A stretch of DNA of 64,000 nt from positions 186,001-250,000 of the forward strand of contig NZ_FREX01000002.1 in the NCBI RefSeq assembly GCF_900143565.1, given 5' to 3'. The translations under genes and the position numbers were made by a program. This DNA is from Pseudovibrio sp. Alg231-02 (GTDB lineage: Bacteria; Pseudomonadota; Alphaproteobacteria; Rhizobiales; Stappiaceae). This document shows, piece after piece, positions 50,887-61,200 of this stretch. Each line of letters begins with the position of its first letter. Positions within the stretch are counted from its first letter, which is position 1. The notes under the pieces were generated by a model. The model searched no databases and had not been told where the DNA came from. It saw only the letters and a program-made list of their open reading frames with translations.

Positions 50887-51798
50887 CTAGTGTGTCCAAC
50901 GTTCTGCATAGGAGACGAGGAAGTCTCTGAATGCGGTAACACGAGCGGTGTTTTTCAGCTCGGATGGATACACGAAGTAGGTATCAAAGCTTGGCAGCTC
51001 TTCCTGTGTGACGGACATAACGCGTTTGATGCCTGCGCCCGGCTCAACCATGTAGTCCGGCAGAATAGCGATACCGACGCCGGTCTGTACGGCTTTTTTG
51101 ATGCCAGACAGGTTGTTCACGCGCAGGGAAACATCGCGGCGCTCGCCGTTTGGCAATCCGGCTGTTGCAAGCCAGTTCATCGCGCGCAGGTAGGAGGCCA
51201 TATTGTCACCGATGGTGATCAGGCGGTGGTGGTCCAGATCATCGATGGTGCTTGGGCTGCCAAAGCGCTCAATATAGGTCGGTGAGGCGTAGACGTGGAA
51301 GTGCACCGTAAACAGCTTGCGCTGGATGAGGTCTGGCTGTGTTGGCTGGCGCAGGCGGATGGCGACATCTGCCTCACGCATGCCCAGATCCAGCTCATCA
51401 TCCATGCAGATGAGTTCCAAACGCATATCCGGGTAAAGATCCACGAACTCGTTGACACGGGCGGTGAGCCAAGTGGAGCCGAGCCCCACTGTGGTGGTGA
51501 CACGGAGCGTGCCGCTTGGCTTTTCCTTGGTGTCGGTCAGGCGGGACTGAACGGTTTCCAGTTTCAGCAGAACTTCACGGGCGGTTCTGTAAAGAAGCTC
51601 GCCTTGTTCTGTTGGAATCAGCCCGCGTGCATGACGGTGGAAGAGGGGGACACCCAGCTCTGCCTCAAGTGCACTGACCTGACGGCTGACAGCCGACTGA
51701 CTCATGTTGAGAGCTTCGCCTGCGTGGGTAAAGCTTCCTGCCTGTGCTGCTGCGTGGAAAATTCGCAGCTTGTCCCAATCCAAAGAACGGCCTGGCAT
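50887..51798 (-). CDS. lsrB: LysR-family regulator, LsrB/VtlR type
   Basis: A 303-residue LysR-type regulator. The winged helix-turn-helix is at 1-60 (LDWDKLRIFHAAAQAGSFTH, then AGEALNMSQSAVSRQVSALE) and the two-lobed effector domain begins near 95 (SGTLRVTTTVGLGSTWLTAR). ATG at 51798 is chosen over one five codons upstream because GGGGGGAAAGC precedes it. The N-terminus and location (trxB 27 bp upstream, sRNA gene downstream) match LsrB of Sinorhizobium and VtlR of Brucella/Agrobacterium, which activate AbcR sRNAs and affect redox and envelope genes. It has a single cysteine (LELICMDDE). Confidence 0.85.
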   Translation of the reverse strand: MPGRSLDWDKLRIFHAAAQAGSFTHAGEALNMSQSAVSRQVSALEAELGVPLFHRHARGLIPTEQGELLYRTAREVLLKLETVQSRLTDTKEKPSGTLRVTTTVGLGSTWLTARVNEFVDLYPDMRLELICMDDELDLGMREADVAIRLRQPTQPDLIQRKLFTVHFHVYASPTYIERFGSPSTIDDLDHHRLITIGDNMASYLRAMNWLATAGLPNGERRDVSLRVNNLSGIKKAVQTGVGIAILPDYMVEPGAGIKRVMSVTQEELPSFDTYFVYPSELKNTARVTAFRDFLVSYAERWTH

Positions 51799-51825
51799 TT
51801 GCTTTCCCCCCATCTTCCCGGTTTC

Positions 51826-52788
51826 TTATTCTGCTGCTTCGGTTTCAGATTCCAAAGCTGCCAGGTAGCGTTCTGCTTCCAGTGCAGCCATGCAGCCCAT
51901 TCCTGCAGCGGTCACAGCCTGACGGTACTGCTCATCAGTCACGTCGCCAGCTGCGTACACACCCGGAATGGATGTCTGAGTTGAATCAGCTTCGGTCCAA
52001 ATGTAACCGGCTTCCTTCATCTTTACCTGATCTTTGACAAGGTCAACCGCTGGAGCGTGTCCAATAGCGATGAATACGCCGTGTGTGGACATTTCTGTGG
52101 TTTCACCGGTCTTACGGTTTTTCAGGCGGATGCCAGTCACAACAGCTGGGTTTTCAGTGCCGAGGATTTCATCCACTTCACTGTCCCAGACCACGTTGAT
52201 CTTTTCGTTTTTGAAGAGGCGTTCCTGAAGGATCTTTTCGGAGCGCAGGGCATCACGACGGTGAACCAGCGTGACTTTTTCTGCCAGGTTCGCGAGGTAG
52301 AGCGCTTCTTCAACGGCGGTGTTGCCGCCACCAACCACAACAACTTCCTTGCCACGGTAGAAGAAACCGTCACAAGTTGCACATGCGGAGACGCCGCCAG
52401 CCTGATACTTTTCCTCTGAAGGCAGACCGAGCCATTTTGCCTGTGCACCGGTTGCGATGACGAGGGCATCTGCGGTGTAAAGGGTGCCGCTGTCGCCTTT
52501 CAGCTCAAACGGGCGCTTGGAGAGGTCTGCTTCCAAAATGGTGTCGTAATCGATCTTGGTGCCGACGTTTTCTGCCTGCTTGCGCATTTCTTCAACCAGC
52601 CAAGGACCCTGAATTGGATCGGCAAAGCCCGGGTAGTTTTCAACGTCGGTGGTGATGGTCAGCTGACCGCCAGTCTGCACACCTGTGACCAGAAGCGGTT
52701 CCAGCATAGCGCGTGCGCCGTAGATTGCGGCGGTGTAGCCAGCAGGGCCGGAGCCTACGATCAGGAGTTTGGTGTGCTTAACAGTCAT
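51826..52788 (-). CDS. trxB: Thioredoxin-disulfide reductase
   Basis: TrxB reduces thioredoxin with NADPH through FAD and a CxxC. The 320-residue low-molecular-weight enzyme has the FAD motif LIVGSGPAGYTAAIYG (9-24), the redox pair Cys136-Ala-Thr-Cys139 in GVSACATCDGFF, the NADPH motif VVVGGGNTAVEEALYLA and the C-terminal GVYAAGDVTDEQYRQAVTAA FAD loop. It is upstream of the LsrB-type gene with a 27-bp gap, so the two are probably co-transcribed, which links thiol redox with this regulator. Confidence 0.97.
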   Translation of the reverse strand: MTVKHTKLLIVGSGPAGYTAAIYGARAMLEPLLVTGVQTGGQLTITTDVENYPGFADPIQGPWLVEEMRKQAENVGTKIDYDTILEADLSKRPFELKGDSGTLYTADALVIATGAQAKWLGLPSEEKYQAGGVSACATCDGFFYRGKEVVVVGGGNTAVEEALYLANLAEKVTLVHRRDALRSEKILQERLFKNEKINVVWDSEVDEILGTENPAVVTGIRLKNRKTGETTEMSTHGVFIAIGHAPAVDLVKDQVKMKEAGYIWTEADSTQTSIPGVYAAGDVTDEQYRQAVTAAGMGCMAALEAERYLAALESETEAAE

Positions 52789-52851
52789 TTCCTCAGAACC
52801 TCAAATTTCGTGCGCGCTTGGATAGTACCAGTGCCGTGTTAGGGAGGGGTT

Positions 52852-53811
52852 CTATCCGCTCGTTTGCTTTTGTTCAATCGCTTTGGATATGGCATCCGCA
52901 ATATCCGGTGTTGCGTCTATCGGTTCATAAGTAGGTGCTAATATGTCTCCGGGGAAGGGATGAAGTACTCCCAAATCCTCCATTCTTGATAAAAACCTAT
53001 CAAACTTTTTGTGAGTGCCTGTTGGGCGGAAGCCGTAGATAGGCTTTCCAGTGGCTGCAGCTTCGCCCACCATATTGGTGGAATCTGTTGTAACCACTGT
53101 GATTTCTGCGTTGGCCAGGTACTGGGCGATGGGGTTTTCACCTTCCCCATTCCAGAAGAGATGACCCTCTGATCTGCCCAGATCATGCAACTGCATTGCC
53201 AGCTCTCTTGGGGTGCGGCGGGAGCAGGTGATCATGAGCGAATGGGTGTGCGACAGGTTTTTAAGTGCGGCGAGAAGCGTGTTGATATTGTCGGGCGTAA
53301 AGGTGTGATGCTGGGAATTGCCGCCAATCAGGACAGCTGCTTTGGGCTTTGGCAGCGCTGCGATTGCCTCAAGTGGGTTGTCGCGCGCGTCCTGCAGCTT
53401 TTGCGCTGAGAAACGGTGAGGTGACGTAAGTGTTGTTACTATGTTTTTCCCAGAAATTCCGTCATGTTCCGGCGCCCAGACAAAATCAGCAAATTTGCTG
53501 TTGATCTTTGGGTCCTTGAGGAAAACAGTAAAGGTCTGGCCCTTGGAAAGCCGCTTTAGTGCGCGTAAGTAGGGCACCGCTCTGCGCCCGGATGCAATCG
53601 CGACCGCGGGATATGGGGGTGCAAGCGGGCTTTCTGGTTTGTGTGGTGCGTCTTTGGGATCGATTGGTCCCCAAGGCATTGCGTAGGTAAAAAGCTTGCG
53701 GGGGGCAACTAATCGAATTTCGTAGGGCAGTCCCAAAGCGTCGGCTACACCGATGCATTGCGCTACGTCTCCGATCTTGCCATCTGTTAAAACCCACAGG
53801 TTTTGCGACAT
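52852..53811 (-). CDS. ELM1/GtrOC1-family protein (mitochondrial fission ELM1-like)
   Basis: A 319-residue soluble protein with a GT-B-like fold. MSQNLWVLTDGKIGDVAQCI is the typical start, so the ATG at 53811 is chosen. Conserved blocks: AIASGRRAVPYLRALKRLSK, VWAPEHDGISGKNIVTTLTS, AVLIGGNSQHHTF and the donor-binding-like TTDSTNMVGEAAATGKPIYG. The family includes plant ELM1, a mitochondrial fission factor, and bacterial proteins suspected to be glycosyltransferases. It lies between trxB and lrp, 63 bp upstream of trxB. Confidence 0.88.
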   Translation of the reverse strand: MSQNLWVLTDGKIGDVAQCIGVADALGLPYEIRLVAPRKLFTYAMPWGPIDPKDAPHKPESPLAPPYPAVAIASGRRAVPYLRALKRLSKGQTFTVFLKDPKINSKFADFVWAPEHDGISGKNIVTTLTSPHRFSAQKLQDARDNPLEAIAALPKPKAAVLIGGNSQHHTFTPDNINTLLAALKNLSHTHSLMITCSRRTPRELAMQLHDLGRSEGHLFWNGEGENPIAQYLANAEITVVTTDSTNMVGEAAATGKPIYGFRPTGTHKKFDRFLSRMEDLGVLHPFPGDILAPTYEPIDATPDIADAISKAIEQKQTSG

Positions 53812-53972
53812 TTTGTTCCCCCAGCTTTCGGGAAGTGTCTGCAAAATGCTATTTGTTGATATAGTCTGTCGCAAATAAGCAATAAACTAGCATTTCGCCT
53901 AACTTCGTGTTTTAGGCAGTGTTGTAAAACAGGTTAACTGTTAATCCAATAGGACAAGCAAAGGAGACGAGC

Positions 53973-54455
53973 TTGAAAGCGCGTCTGGATTCGATCGACT
54001 GGCAAATTTTGAAGGAGCTGCAGGGAGACGGCCGCATTACCAATGTGGAGCTGGCTCGTCGTGTAGGAATTTCTGCGCCCCCATGTTTGCGCAGGGTTCG
54101 AGCCCTGGAAGAAGCAGGACTCATTCGCGGCTACCGTACGCTACTTGATGAGAAACAACTGGGATATGAAGTCACCGCCTTTGTCATGGTTGGATTGCAT
54201 AACCAAACAGAGAATGACCTCGTCTCATTTGAAGCGCAAGTCAAGGAATGGCCGTTGGTTCGGGAGAGCTACATGGTGTCAGGTGAAGTTGATTTCATCA
54301 TGCGCTGTACGGCTAAAGATCTGGAAACCTTCCAGAACTTCATTATTCGCGATGTGACTTCCACAAAGAATGTGGATCACGTTCGCACTGCACTGACCAT
54401 CCGCCGTATCAAGGATGAGCCGAACGTGCCGATTGATAAGCCTGAGTATTTCTAA
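53973..54455 (+). CDS. lrp: Lrp/AsnC-family transcriptional regulator
   Basis: A 160-residue regulator. The N-terminal helix-turn-helix (LDSIDWQILKELQGDGRITN, then VELARRVGISAPPCLRRVRA) is followed by a RAM ligand domain (GYEVTAFVMVGLHN...; VRESYMVSGEVDFIMRCTAK). It starts with TTG at 53973, supported by AAGGAG nine bases upstream. Orientation is divergent from the ELM1/trxB/lsrB genes, the arrangement seen in rhizobia. Members sense amino acids such as leucine and control transport or metabolism. The specific targets here are unknown. A terminator follows. Confidence 0.93.
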   Translation: MKARLDSIDWQILKELQGDGRITNVELARRVGISAPPCLRRVRALEEAGLIRGYRTLLDEKQLGYEVTAFVMVGLHNQTENDLVSFEAQVKEWPLVRESYMVSGEVDFIMRCTAKDLETFQNFIIRDVTSTKNVDHVRTALTIRRIKDEPNVPIDKPEYF

Positions 54456-54481
54456 CGGGGCTTATCCGGGAGAAACTTTTT

Positions 54482-54513
54482 AAACGGCCTTCGCGTAGGA
54501 AGGCCGTTTTTTT
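54482..54513. terminator. Terminator of lrp
   Basis: AAACGGCCTTC/GAAGGCCGTTT stem (from 54482) with loop GCGTAG, then TTTT. Confidence 0.93.
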
Positions 54514-54521
54514 ATGCGTGG

Positions 54522-55856
54522 TTACATCCACTTACCGACTGTGATTGTAACTGTGCCTGACTTTATGTTTTCGTTCGTTTTCGAGGGAACTTCAGGGCCG
54601 TCATAGGGGCCGACCGGATTTTCATCCATGCTGAAGCCATAGGCTGCCTGATTGAGCATGAGGGATGGTTTGCCGGAAAGGCGTGAGTCGTTTCCATCAC
54701 TGTCGCTGTAGTGCAAGAACTTTGAGTAATAGTGGCATGTCTTGCCTGCCTCGTACCACTTGCTCCAATCGTTCCATTTTGAGGTGCTAAAGGCTGCCTG
54801 CGCGCTTTCTGTCGTTTCGGTGGTCAATACGCCGTCTAGTGCTACACCGCGGCACAGCGCTTCCCAGATGCTGTCCTGGAGCAGGCCTGCATCTCCTGCA
54901 GCTCCCGCCGGAGTTAAACCAACGCCAAAGGATTGCTGGAAGACATATTGGCTGCTCGTCAGACCGCTTTCCGGCTTGTAGAAGTGGAAAGTGCCAGCTG
55001 GGCCTGTCAGCGTATAGACTTGGGTTTGCTCGGTTGAACCAGATTGTGTCTGTGTGGTGCAGCCTCCTTCATACAAACGAGGAACCGCTTTTGAACCGAG
55101 ATTGATGCTCAAGACGTTTCCCGGCGAAAAGAAGCGGCTGAGGGTGTCATCCCAATAGGTCGCCAGGGGATCATCTGTTGTTTTCTGGTAGTTGCCGGAT
55201 TTTGAGGCGAGCCAGTCGTTGGGATCACATATGGCGAAGAACTGATTGTCCACGAGGGGCGGTTGGAACCCGCCTTTTGTGAGCGGTGTGGAGTAGAGCA
55301 GGGGGAGGAAGTGAGCGGCGGCTGGATCAGCCTTTGCTTCGTTCCTCATGAACTTTGTGAAGGCCTCGGCAATCTGAGCCCGTGTCACATCTTTGCGCAT
55401 GCCATATTGCGGGCCGTCCGAGCCTTCAACATCAAAACGTAGGTTGAGACCAAAACCGCTCACCGCGGACAGGTTCAGCTGAGCATCCAGACCAAACTCG
55501 AAAACGTCAAACGGGCCGGGAGCCTCTACGCCCGGTGTGTTGGCATAAGGGTACTGAGTGTATTGAATCGGATTGTTGTTTGTGACTGTGAGGTCCTGCG
55601 GCTTGTCTTTGGAGACAACAAACAGGAAGCGGTCATCACCGTTGGTTTTGTCCTCTAACACTACATCACCGATATCGGAGAGCTTTTGAAATGAAACGCT
55701 GGTTGGTGCGTTTGTCGTGCTCGGTCTTGTGAAATTGTTTCCTTCCAAGACCTTGAAGTGTTTCTGTGACCCTCCGTTGATCCAGCCTGCGACCCAGACA
55801 TGTGCTGTGGTGTCGGGCAGGCCGCTTTCATCAACCAGTTTGAATTTGATGGACAT
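54522..55856 (-). CDS. GH64-like beta-1,3-glucanase (thaumatin-like fold)
   Basis: A 444-residue protein. The region EAPGPFDVFEFGLDAQLNLS and SAVSGFGLNLRFDVEGSDGP resembles the glycoside hydrolase 64/thaumatin-like domain, where an acidic 'FEFGLD' face lines the glucan cleft. The N-terminal ~100 residues (HVWVAGWINGGSQKHFKVLE) look like a separate small beta domain. No signal peptide is seen at the preferred ATG (55856, GGGAACGTC upstream). The catalytic Glu/Asp pair of GH64 was not placed with certainty. A GH64 would cleave laminarin-type glucans; cytosolic location would be unusual. Confidence 0.65.
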   Translation of the reverse strand: MSIKFKLVDESGLPDTTAHVWVAGWINGGSQKHFKVLEGNNFTRPSTTNAPTSVSFQKLSDIGDVVLEDKTNGDDRFLFVVSKDKPQDLTVTNNNPIQYTQYPYANTPGVEAPGPFDVFEFGLDAQLNLSAVSGFGLNLRFDVEGSDGPQYGMRKDVTRAQIAEAFTKFMRNEAKADPAAAHFLPLLYSTPLTKGGFQPPLVDNQFFAICDPNDWLASKSGNYQKTTDDPLATYWDDTLSRFFSPGNVLSINLGSKAVPRLYEGGCTTQTQSGSTEQTQVYTLTGPAGTFHFYKPESGLTSSQYVFQQSFGVGLTPAGAAGDAGLLQDSIWEALCRGVALDGVLTTETTESAQAAFSTSKWNDWSKWYEAGKTCHYYSKFLHYSDSDGNDSRLSGKPSLMLNQAAYGFSMDENPVGPYDGPEVPSKTNENIKSGTVTITVGKWM

Positions 55857-55943
55857 GACGTTCCCTTTTTTTGTTTTTCTTCTTGGTGTTAGAGGGACGT
55901 GTCTTGGTTGACTTTGTGAGCTGCTGCTCTGGACTGCAAATAC

Positions 55944-55971
55944 AAAAACGGCCCTCACGTGGAAGGCCGTT
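55944..55971 (-). terminator. Terminator of the globin-coupled chemoreceptor gene
   Basis: AACGGCC (55947-55953) pairs with GGCCGTT (55965-55971); on the minus strand it runs into TTTTTGT. It lies 30 bp after the receptor stop. Confidence 0.85.
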
Positions 55972-56000
55972 CTGGTGTTCTTGAATTGTCGCCGTGACGA

Positions 56001-57341
56001 TTAAAGGCAGCGGATGCTTGAGAAGAAATGAGAGATTTCTTCTGAAATTGCTTCGCTCTGCTGGCTGAGCTCTGTCGCAGCGGATGTTGCTGTGGCAACA
56101 GCGCGTTTGGATTCGTCTGCAGTTGCAAGGATATTGCTCAACTCGCTTGTCACGCCCTTCGCATTTTGAGAAGCGGACTGAATGCTTGAAGAGATTTCGT
56201 TGGTTGCGATGGCCTGTTGGTCCACTGCATCAGCAATTGCTGTCGCTGTCGAACTCACCTCTTCAATCTTCTGGGAGATTGCAGAGATTTCTTCTACGCA
56301 GCGGCGTGTCTCGCTTTGGATCGCGCTGATCTTGGAGGCAATCTCGTCGGTTGCCTGACCTGTCTGGCTTGCAAGGTCTTTCACTTCGCTTGCCACCACT
56401 GCAAAGCCGCGACCTGCATCACCTGCACGGGCTGCTTCAATGGTTGCGTTGAGCGCCAGAAGGTTGGTCTGCTCTGCGATTGCACTGATGAGCTCAGTCA
56501 CAGCGCCGATCTCGTTGGTTGCTGTCTGCAAACCGAGGACAGTATCGTTGGTGCGTTCTGCATCTTTGGAAACAGTCTGTGCTGTTTCTGCAGAGCGGGT
56601 CACTTGCGAACCGATTTCGGCAACGTTTGCGGACATCTCTTCAACAGCTGCCGCACCGGAGTGAACATCAGAGGCTGTGTAGTCTGCAGACTGGCTCGCA
56701 GCTTCTGCAGCCATTTTGCTTTGCTCGGATGTTTCGCGAAGAGTGAGTGCAGAGTTTTCGACGCGATTGCCTGCTTCTGCTGTCTGCTCTATCCGCTTGG
56801 TGATTGTCCGCTCAAACGCATTGATAGCATCTTCAAGCTGGTGGGTGCGCTCATCGCGCTCCTCTGTGTAGTGACGATGGTAGGCGGAGACCGCTTGTCC
56901 CATGTCGAACATCACTGCTTTTTGAAGAGCGATCAGGCTGCGCGACAAGCGCCCTGGTGAAAAGCGCATCTTGCTGGAGAGCACTTTGGTCAGCTCTTCG
57001 AGAATAAACGTATAACCACCAATATACCAATCCGGCTCAAGGTCGGTGTACACGTGGGCGCGGCCAATCTTGTCAACGCGCTCCATATAGGTGGAATCAA
57101 AACCGCCAGTGAACAAGATCTTCCAATGGCTTGCTTGAGCTGATTTCAAGCCATCAACCTTGCCGGATACTTTTTTCTTCAGTTCCGGATCACGCTGAAC
57201 GTGGTTGTAAAAATCGCTCAAAATCTGTGTTAAGTGGCCCTCAACACTGGGCCAGAGATCTGAAAGTGTTTGTATGGTCTGACTATCGATTTTGAAAAAA
57301 CCGAGCTGGCTTTTCAGACCTGAAAATGAATTGGTGGTCAT
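56001..57341 (-). CDS. Globin-coupled sensor methyl-accepting chemotaxis protein
   Basis: A 446-residue soluble receptor without TM helices. Residues 1-155 form a protoglobin domain; the proximal heme ligand is His96 in [20 protein letters not shown], which matches the HemAT pattern, and a distal-side Tyr/Gln region precedes it. A coiled linker leads to the MCP signalling domain, with the hairpin-tip motif [20 protein letters not shown] and [20 protein letters not shown]. It probably detects O2 and controls CheA for aerotaxis. The gene is alone; no che genes are nearby. Terminator at 55944. Confidence 0.93.
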   Translation of the reverse strand: MTTNSFSGLKSQLGFFKIDSQTIQTLSDLWPSVEGHLTQILSDFYNHVQRDPELKKKVSGKVDGLKSAQASHWKILFTGGFDSTYMERVDKIGRAHVYTDLEPDWYIGGYTFILEELTKVLSSKMRFSPGRLSRSLIALQKAVMFDMGQAVSAYHRHYTEERDERTHQLEDAINAFERTITKRIEQTAEAGNRVENSALTLRETSEQSKMAAEAASQSADYTASDVHSGAAAVEEMSANVAEIGSQVTRSAETAQTVSKDAERTNDTVLGLQTATNEIGAVTELISAIAEQTNLLALNATIEAARAGDAGRGFAVVASEVKDLASQTGQATDEIASKISAIQSETRRCVEEISAISQKIEEVSSTATAIADAVDQQAIATNEISSSIQSASQNAKGVTSELSNILATADESKRAVATATSAATELSQQSEAISEEISHFFSSIRCL

Positions 57342-57730
57342 GGCAGCAAATTTCCCGTCAATTTGTCGAGATCATTTGCATTTACAAGGGTTAACAGTAG
57401 GTAGATTTATCCATGCAAAATGTCGAATATATACCTATAATTGTGTTGGCAAGCGCAGATTGTGATTGGATATGAGCTTTTTAGGCAGGGATACGTGCCA
57501 GATTGTCGCAGGGTATTGTTGCTTTTTCAGATTTTTGAAGTAAATCCGTTAACTTATCGAAGAACCGATTATTTGCTCTGTAATTAGTGGATAACTCGTG
57601 TGGATTGCATAAAAAATGCCGCTCAGAGCGGCACTTTCATTTCTTGAAATCATAAGATTCTGAAAATTCAGCAAGGATTATCTCAGTTCATGAGAGGTCC
57701 TGAAATGCTGAATTCAGCTCTACAATTTAC
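57342..57730. other. Region between the chemoreceptor and greA with greA terminator
   Basis: 389 bp. The greA 3' side carries a stem ATTCAGCA/TGCTGAAT (57666-57673, 57706-57713) enclosing a smaller TCTCA/TGAGA pairing, then an intrinsic terminator TGCCGCT-CAG-AGCGGCA (57617-57633) followed on the minus strand by TTTTTT. The remainder is the chemoreceptor promoter region. No ORF is evident. Confidence 0.7.
57611..57633 (-). terminator. Terminator of greA
   Basis: TGCCGCT/AGCGGCA stem with CAG loop and six T on the minus strand, about 100 bp past the greA stop. Confidence 0.85.
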
Positions 57731-58204
57731 TTAACCGAATTGGACTTCAGTAATCTCGTAACCGCGTGCGCCACCTGGAGCAGTCACTTCGACGCTGTCA
57801 CCAACAGACTTGCCGATGAGTGCGCGTGCAATAGGAGAGGAGATAGAAATACGTCCACGTTTTACGTCAGCTTCAACATCGCCAACGATCATGTATTTCT
57901 TTTCTTCCTCGGTATCTTCGTCAATGAGAGATACGGTTGCACCGAATTTGACAGTATCGCCGCTGAGTTTGGTCAGATCGATGATTTCTGCAAGTCCCAG
58001 AAGGGCTTCCAGTTCGTTGATCCGGCCTTCGTTCAGGCTCTGCTGTTCCTTCGCTGCGTGGTATTCCGCATTCTCTGAAAGATCACCGTGAGCACGTGCT
58101 TCGGAAATGGCTGCGATAATGCGCGGGCGTTCTCCGGTCGTGCGATGCTTAAGCTCTTCTGTGAGCATCACATAACCTTCCGGCGTCATAGGTACCTTTT
58201 CCAT
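57731..58204 (-). CDS. greA: Transcription elongation factor GreA
   Basis: GreA rescues backtracked RNA polymerase by stimulating transcript cleavage. The 157-residue protein has the N-terminal coiled coil ([20 protein letters not shown]) with acidic tip residues in [20 protein letters not shown] (D/E of the catalytic loop), and the C-terminal FKBP-like domain ([40 protein letters not shown]). It lies 95 bp downstream of carB on the same strand; carB-greA is a usual alphaproteobacterial order. Confidence 0.97.
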   Translation of the reverse strand: MEKVPMTPEGYVMLTEELKHRTTGERPRIIAAISEARAHGDLSENAEYHAAKEQQSLNEGRINELEALLGLAEIIDLTKLSGDTVKFGATVSLIDEDTEEEKKYMIVGDVEADVKRGRISISSPIARALIGKSVGDSVEVTAPGGARGYEITEVQFG

Positions 58205-58299
58205 GGCTCGTACACCTTTCTTACGTTGTGGTGGTGTGGCCCATCACACTAAAAAACTGACCGGGCTGAGAAGCCTCAACCCGGACCTGTTAAACTATA

Positions 58300-61200
58300 C
58301 TAGCAGAAGTAAGATTGTAGGGACCTTACTTCAAGCGTTTTCGCTCGGAAAGCTTCGATGCCTTGAGCTGCTGCTACGGCTCCTGCCACAGTTGTGTAGT
58401 AAGGAACCTTGTTCATCAGCGCAGCTTGACGAAGTGACCGACTGTCGGAAAGTGCTTGTGCGCCTTCGGTTGTATTGAAGACGAGCTGAACTTCTCCGTT
58501 CTTGATAGCATCAACGATATGAGGACGCCCTTCAAGCACCTTATTGACCTTTGCGCACGGGATGCCTTGGTTTTCCAAGTATCTTTGCGTGCCTTCGGTG
58601 GATATAATGGAAAACCCTGATGCTACAAGTTTTTTAGCTGCTTCAAGAATTTTCGGCTTATCTGCATCCTTCAATGAGATGAAGACTGTTCCACCTGCCG
58701 GAATAACGGTGCCTCCGCCGAGCTGTGACTTGGCGAATGCGAAGGAGAAGTCTGTGTCCAGACCCATGACTTCACCGGTAGAGCGCATCTCAGGACCGAG
58801 AACCGTATCAACGCCCGGGAAGCGAGCAAACGGGAAGACCGCTTCCTTCACTGCGACATGATCCAGCTTTTTCGGCTTGAGGTCGAAGTTTGACAGTTTC
58901 TCGCCTGCCATGACGCGGGCTGCGATTTTCGCAATCGGCACGCCAATGGTTTTTGCTACGAACGGTACTGTTCTTGATGCACGCGGGTTCACTTCCAGAA
59001 CGTAGATCTCTCCGTCCTTGATTGCGAACTGAACGTTCATGAGGCCAACAACGTTGAGTTCCAGAGCGAGTTTGCGGCCTTGCTCTTCCAGTCTGGCAAG
59101 TGTTTCATCATCCAGCGTGTAGGCTGGCAAGGAACATGCGCTGTCGCCGGAATGGATGCCGGCTTCTTCGATGTGTTCCATGATGCCACAGATGAAGACG
59201 TCTTCGCCATCACACAGAGCGTCCACATCCACTTCGATTGCGCCGTCGAGATAACGGTCAAACAGAAGCGGGTTGGTGCCGAGCAGGGTGTTGATCTGGC
59301 CGGTTTTATCGTTCGGGTACTTGGCGCGCACATCATGTGGAACCAGCTCTGGCAGTGTGCCAAGCAGGTAGTTGTTGAGCGCTTCCTCGTCGCGAATGAT
59401 CTGCATTGCGCGGCCACCCAGCACGTAGGATGGGCGAACAACAAGCGGCAGGCCAAGCTGGTTGGCAATGAGGCGGCCCTGTTCAACAGAATAGGCGATG
59501 CCGTTTTCTGGCTGTTTCAGATCAATTCTGTGCAGCAGACGCTGGAACCGGTCACGATCTTCTGCAAGGTCAATCATGTCTGGTGACGTGCCGAGGATTG
59601 GAATGCCAGCTTCTACGAGCGCTTGTGCCAGTTTCAAAGGTGTCTGGCCGCCGAACTGAACGATAACACCCTTGAGTGTGCCCTTGGAGTTTTCAAGGCG
59701 GAGGATTTCCAGCACGTCTTCAGAGGTGAGAGATTCGAAGTAGAGGCGATCGGAGGTGTCGTAGTCTGTTGAGACTGTTTCCGGGTTACAGTTGATCATG
59801 ATGGCCTCGAAGCCAGCATCTTTCAACGCAAACGCAGCATGACAGCAGCAGTAATCGAACTCGATGCCCTGACCAATCCGGTTTGGACCACCACCCAGAA
59901 TGACAACCTTTTGCTTCTCACTTGGGTTTGCTTCGCAGGAAGGCAGACCCGGTGTTGGTGTCTCGTAGGTGGAGTACATGTAAGGCGTTGGAGACGCGAA
60001 TTCTGCGGCGCAGGTATCAATGCGCTTATAAACTGGCTTCACGTCGAGCTCAGCCCGCAGAGCTGCAACTTTGTCAGCAGTCGTCTGGGTGAGAACCGCA
60101 AGACGGCTGTCTGAGAAGCCCATGGCTTTGACCATGCGCATGGCGGCTGCGTTGTCTGGCAGGCCGTGCTCGATGATCTTTGCTTCCATGTCCACGATTT
60201 CCTGCATCTGCTCCAGGAACCATGGATCAATTTTACAGATGTCGTGGATTTCTTTTGCAGAGGTGCCCAGACGCATGGCCTGAGCCACATTGAGCAGGCG
60301 ATCTGGTGTTGGGACAGCCAGAGCTTTGCGGATCGCGGTGTAGTCTTCGCCGTGGCCAAGGCCTTCGACTTCGATTGGGTCGAGGCCTGTCAGACCTGTT
60401 TCCAGACCACGCAGAGCTTTCTGGAGGCTTTCCTTGAAGGTACGGCCAATGGCCATCACTTCGCCAACTGACTTCATTGCTGTTGTCAGGGTTGGTTCGG
60501 AGCCTGGGAACTTTTCAAACGCGAAACGCGGGATCTTGGTGACGACGTAGTCAATTGTCGGCTCAAAAGAGGCTGGTGTTGCACCACCGGTGATGTCGTT
60601 TTCCAACTCATCAAGGGTGTAACCAACAGCGAGCTTTGCCGCGATCTTGGCAATCGGGAAGCCCGTTGCTTTAGATGCCAGCGCGGAAGAGCGGGAAACG
60701 CGTGGGTTCATCTCGATCACAACGAGACGGCCATCCGCCGGGTTGACTGCGAACTGAACGTTCGACCCGCCTGTTTCAACGCCAATCTCACGCAGAACCG
60801 CAATCGAGGCGTTCCGCATGATTTGGTATTCTTTGTCGGTGAGGGTCAGGGCAGGGGCAACCGTGATGGAATCGCCTGTGTGGACGCCCATCGGGTCGAT
60901 GTTTTCAATGGAGCAGATGATGATGCAGTTGTCCGCTGTGTCGCGAACCACTTCCATCTCGTATTCTTTCCAGCCGAGCAAGCTTTCGTCGATGAGCACT
61001 TGACCGTTTGGAGACGCATCGATACCGGAGCGAACAATCTGTTCGTACTCTTCACGGTTATACGCTACGCCGCCGCCTGTGCCGCCGAGCGTAAACGCAG
61101 GGCGAATGATAGCTGGCAGGCCGATGGTGTCGATCTGGCGCATGGCTTCAGCATAGCCTGCTCCGCGGTCATATCCGGTGATGGTGCCTTCATCATCAAG

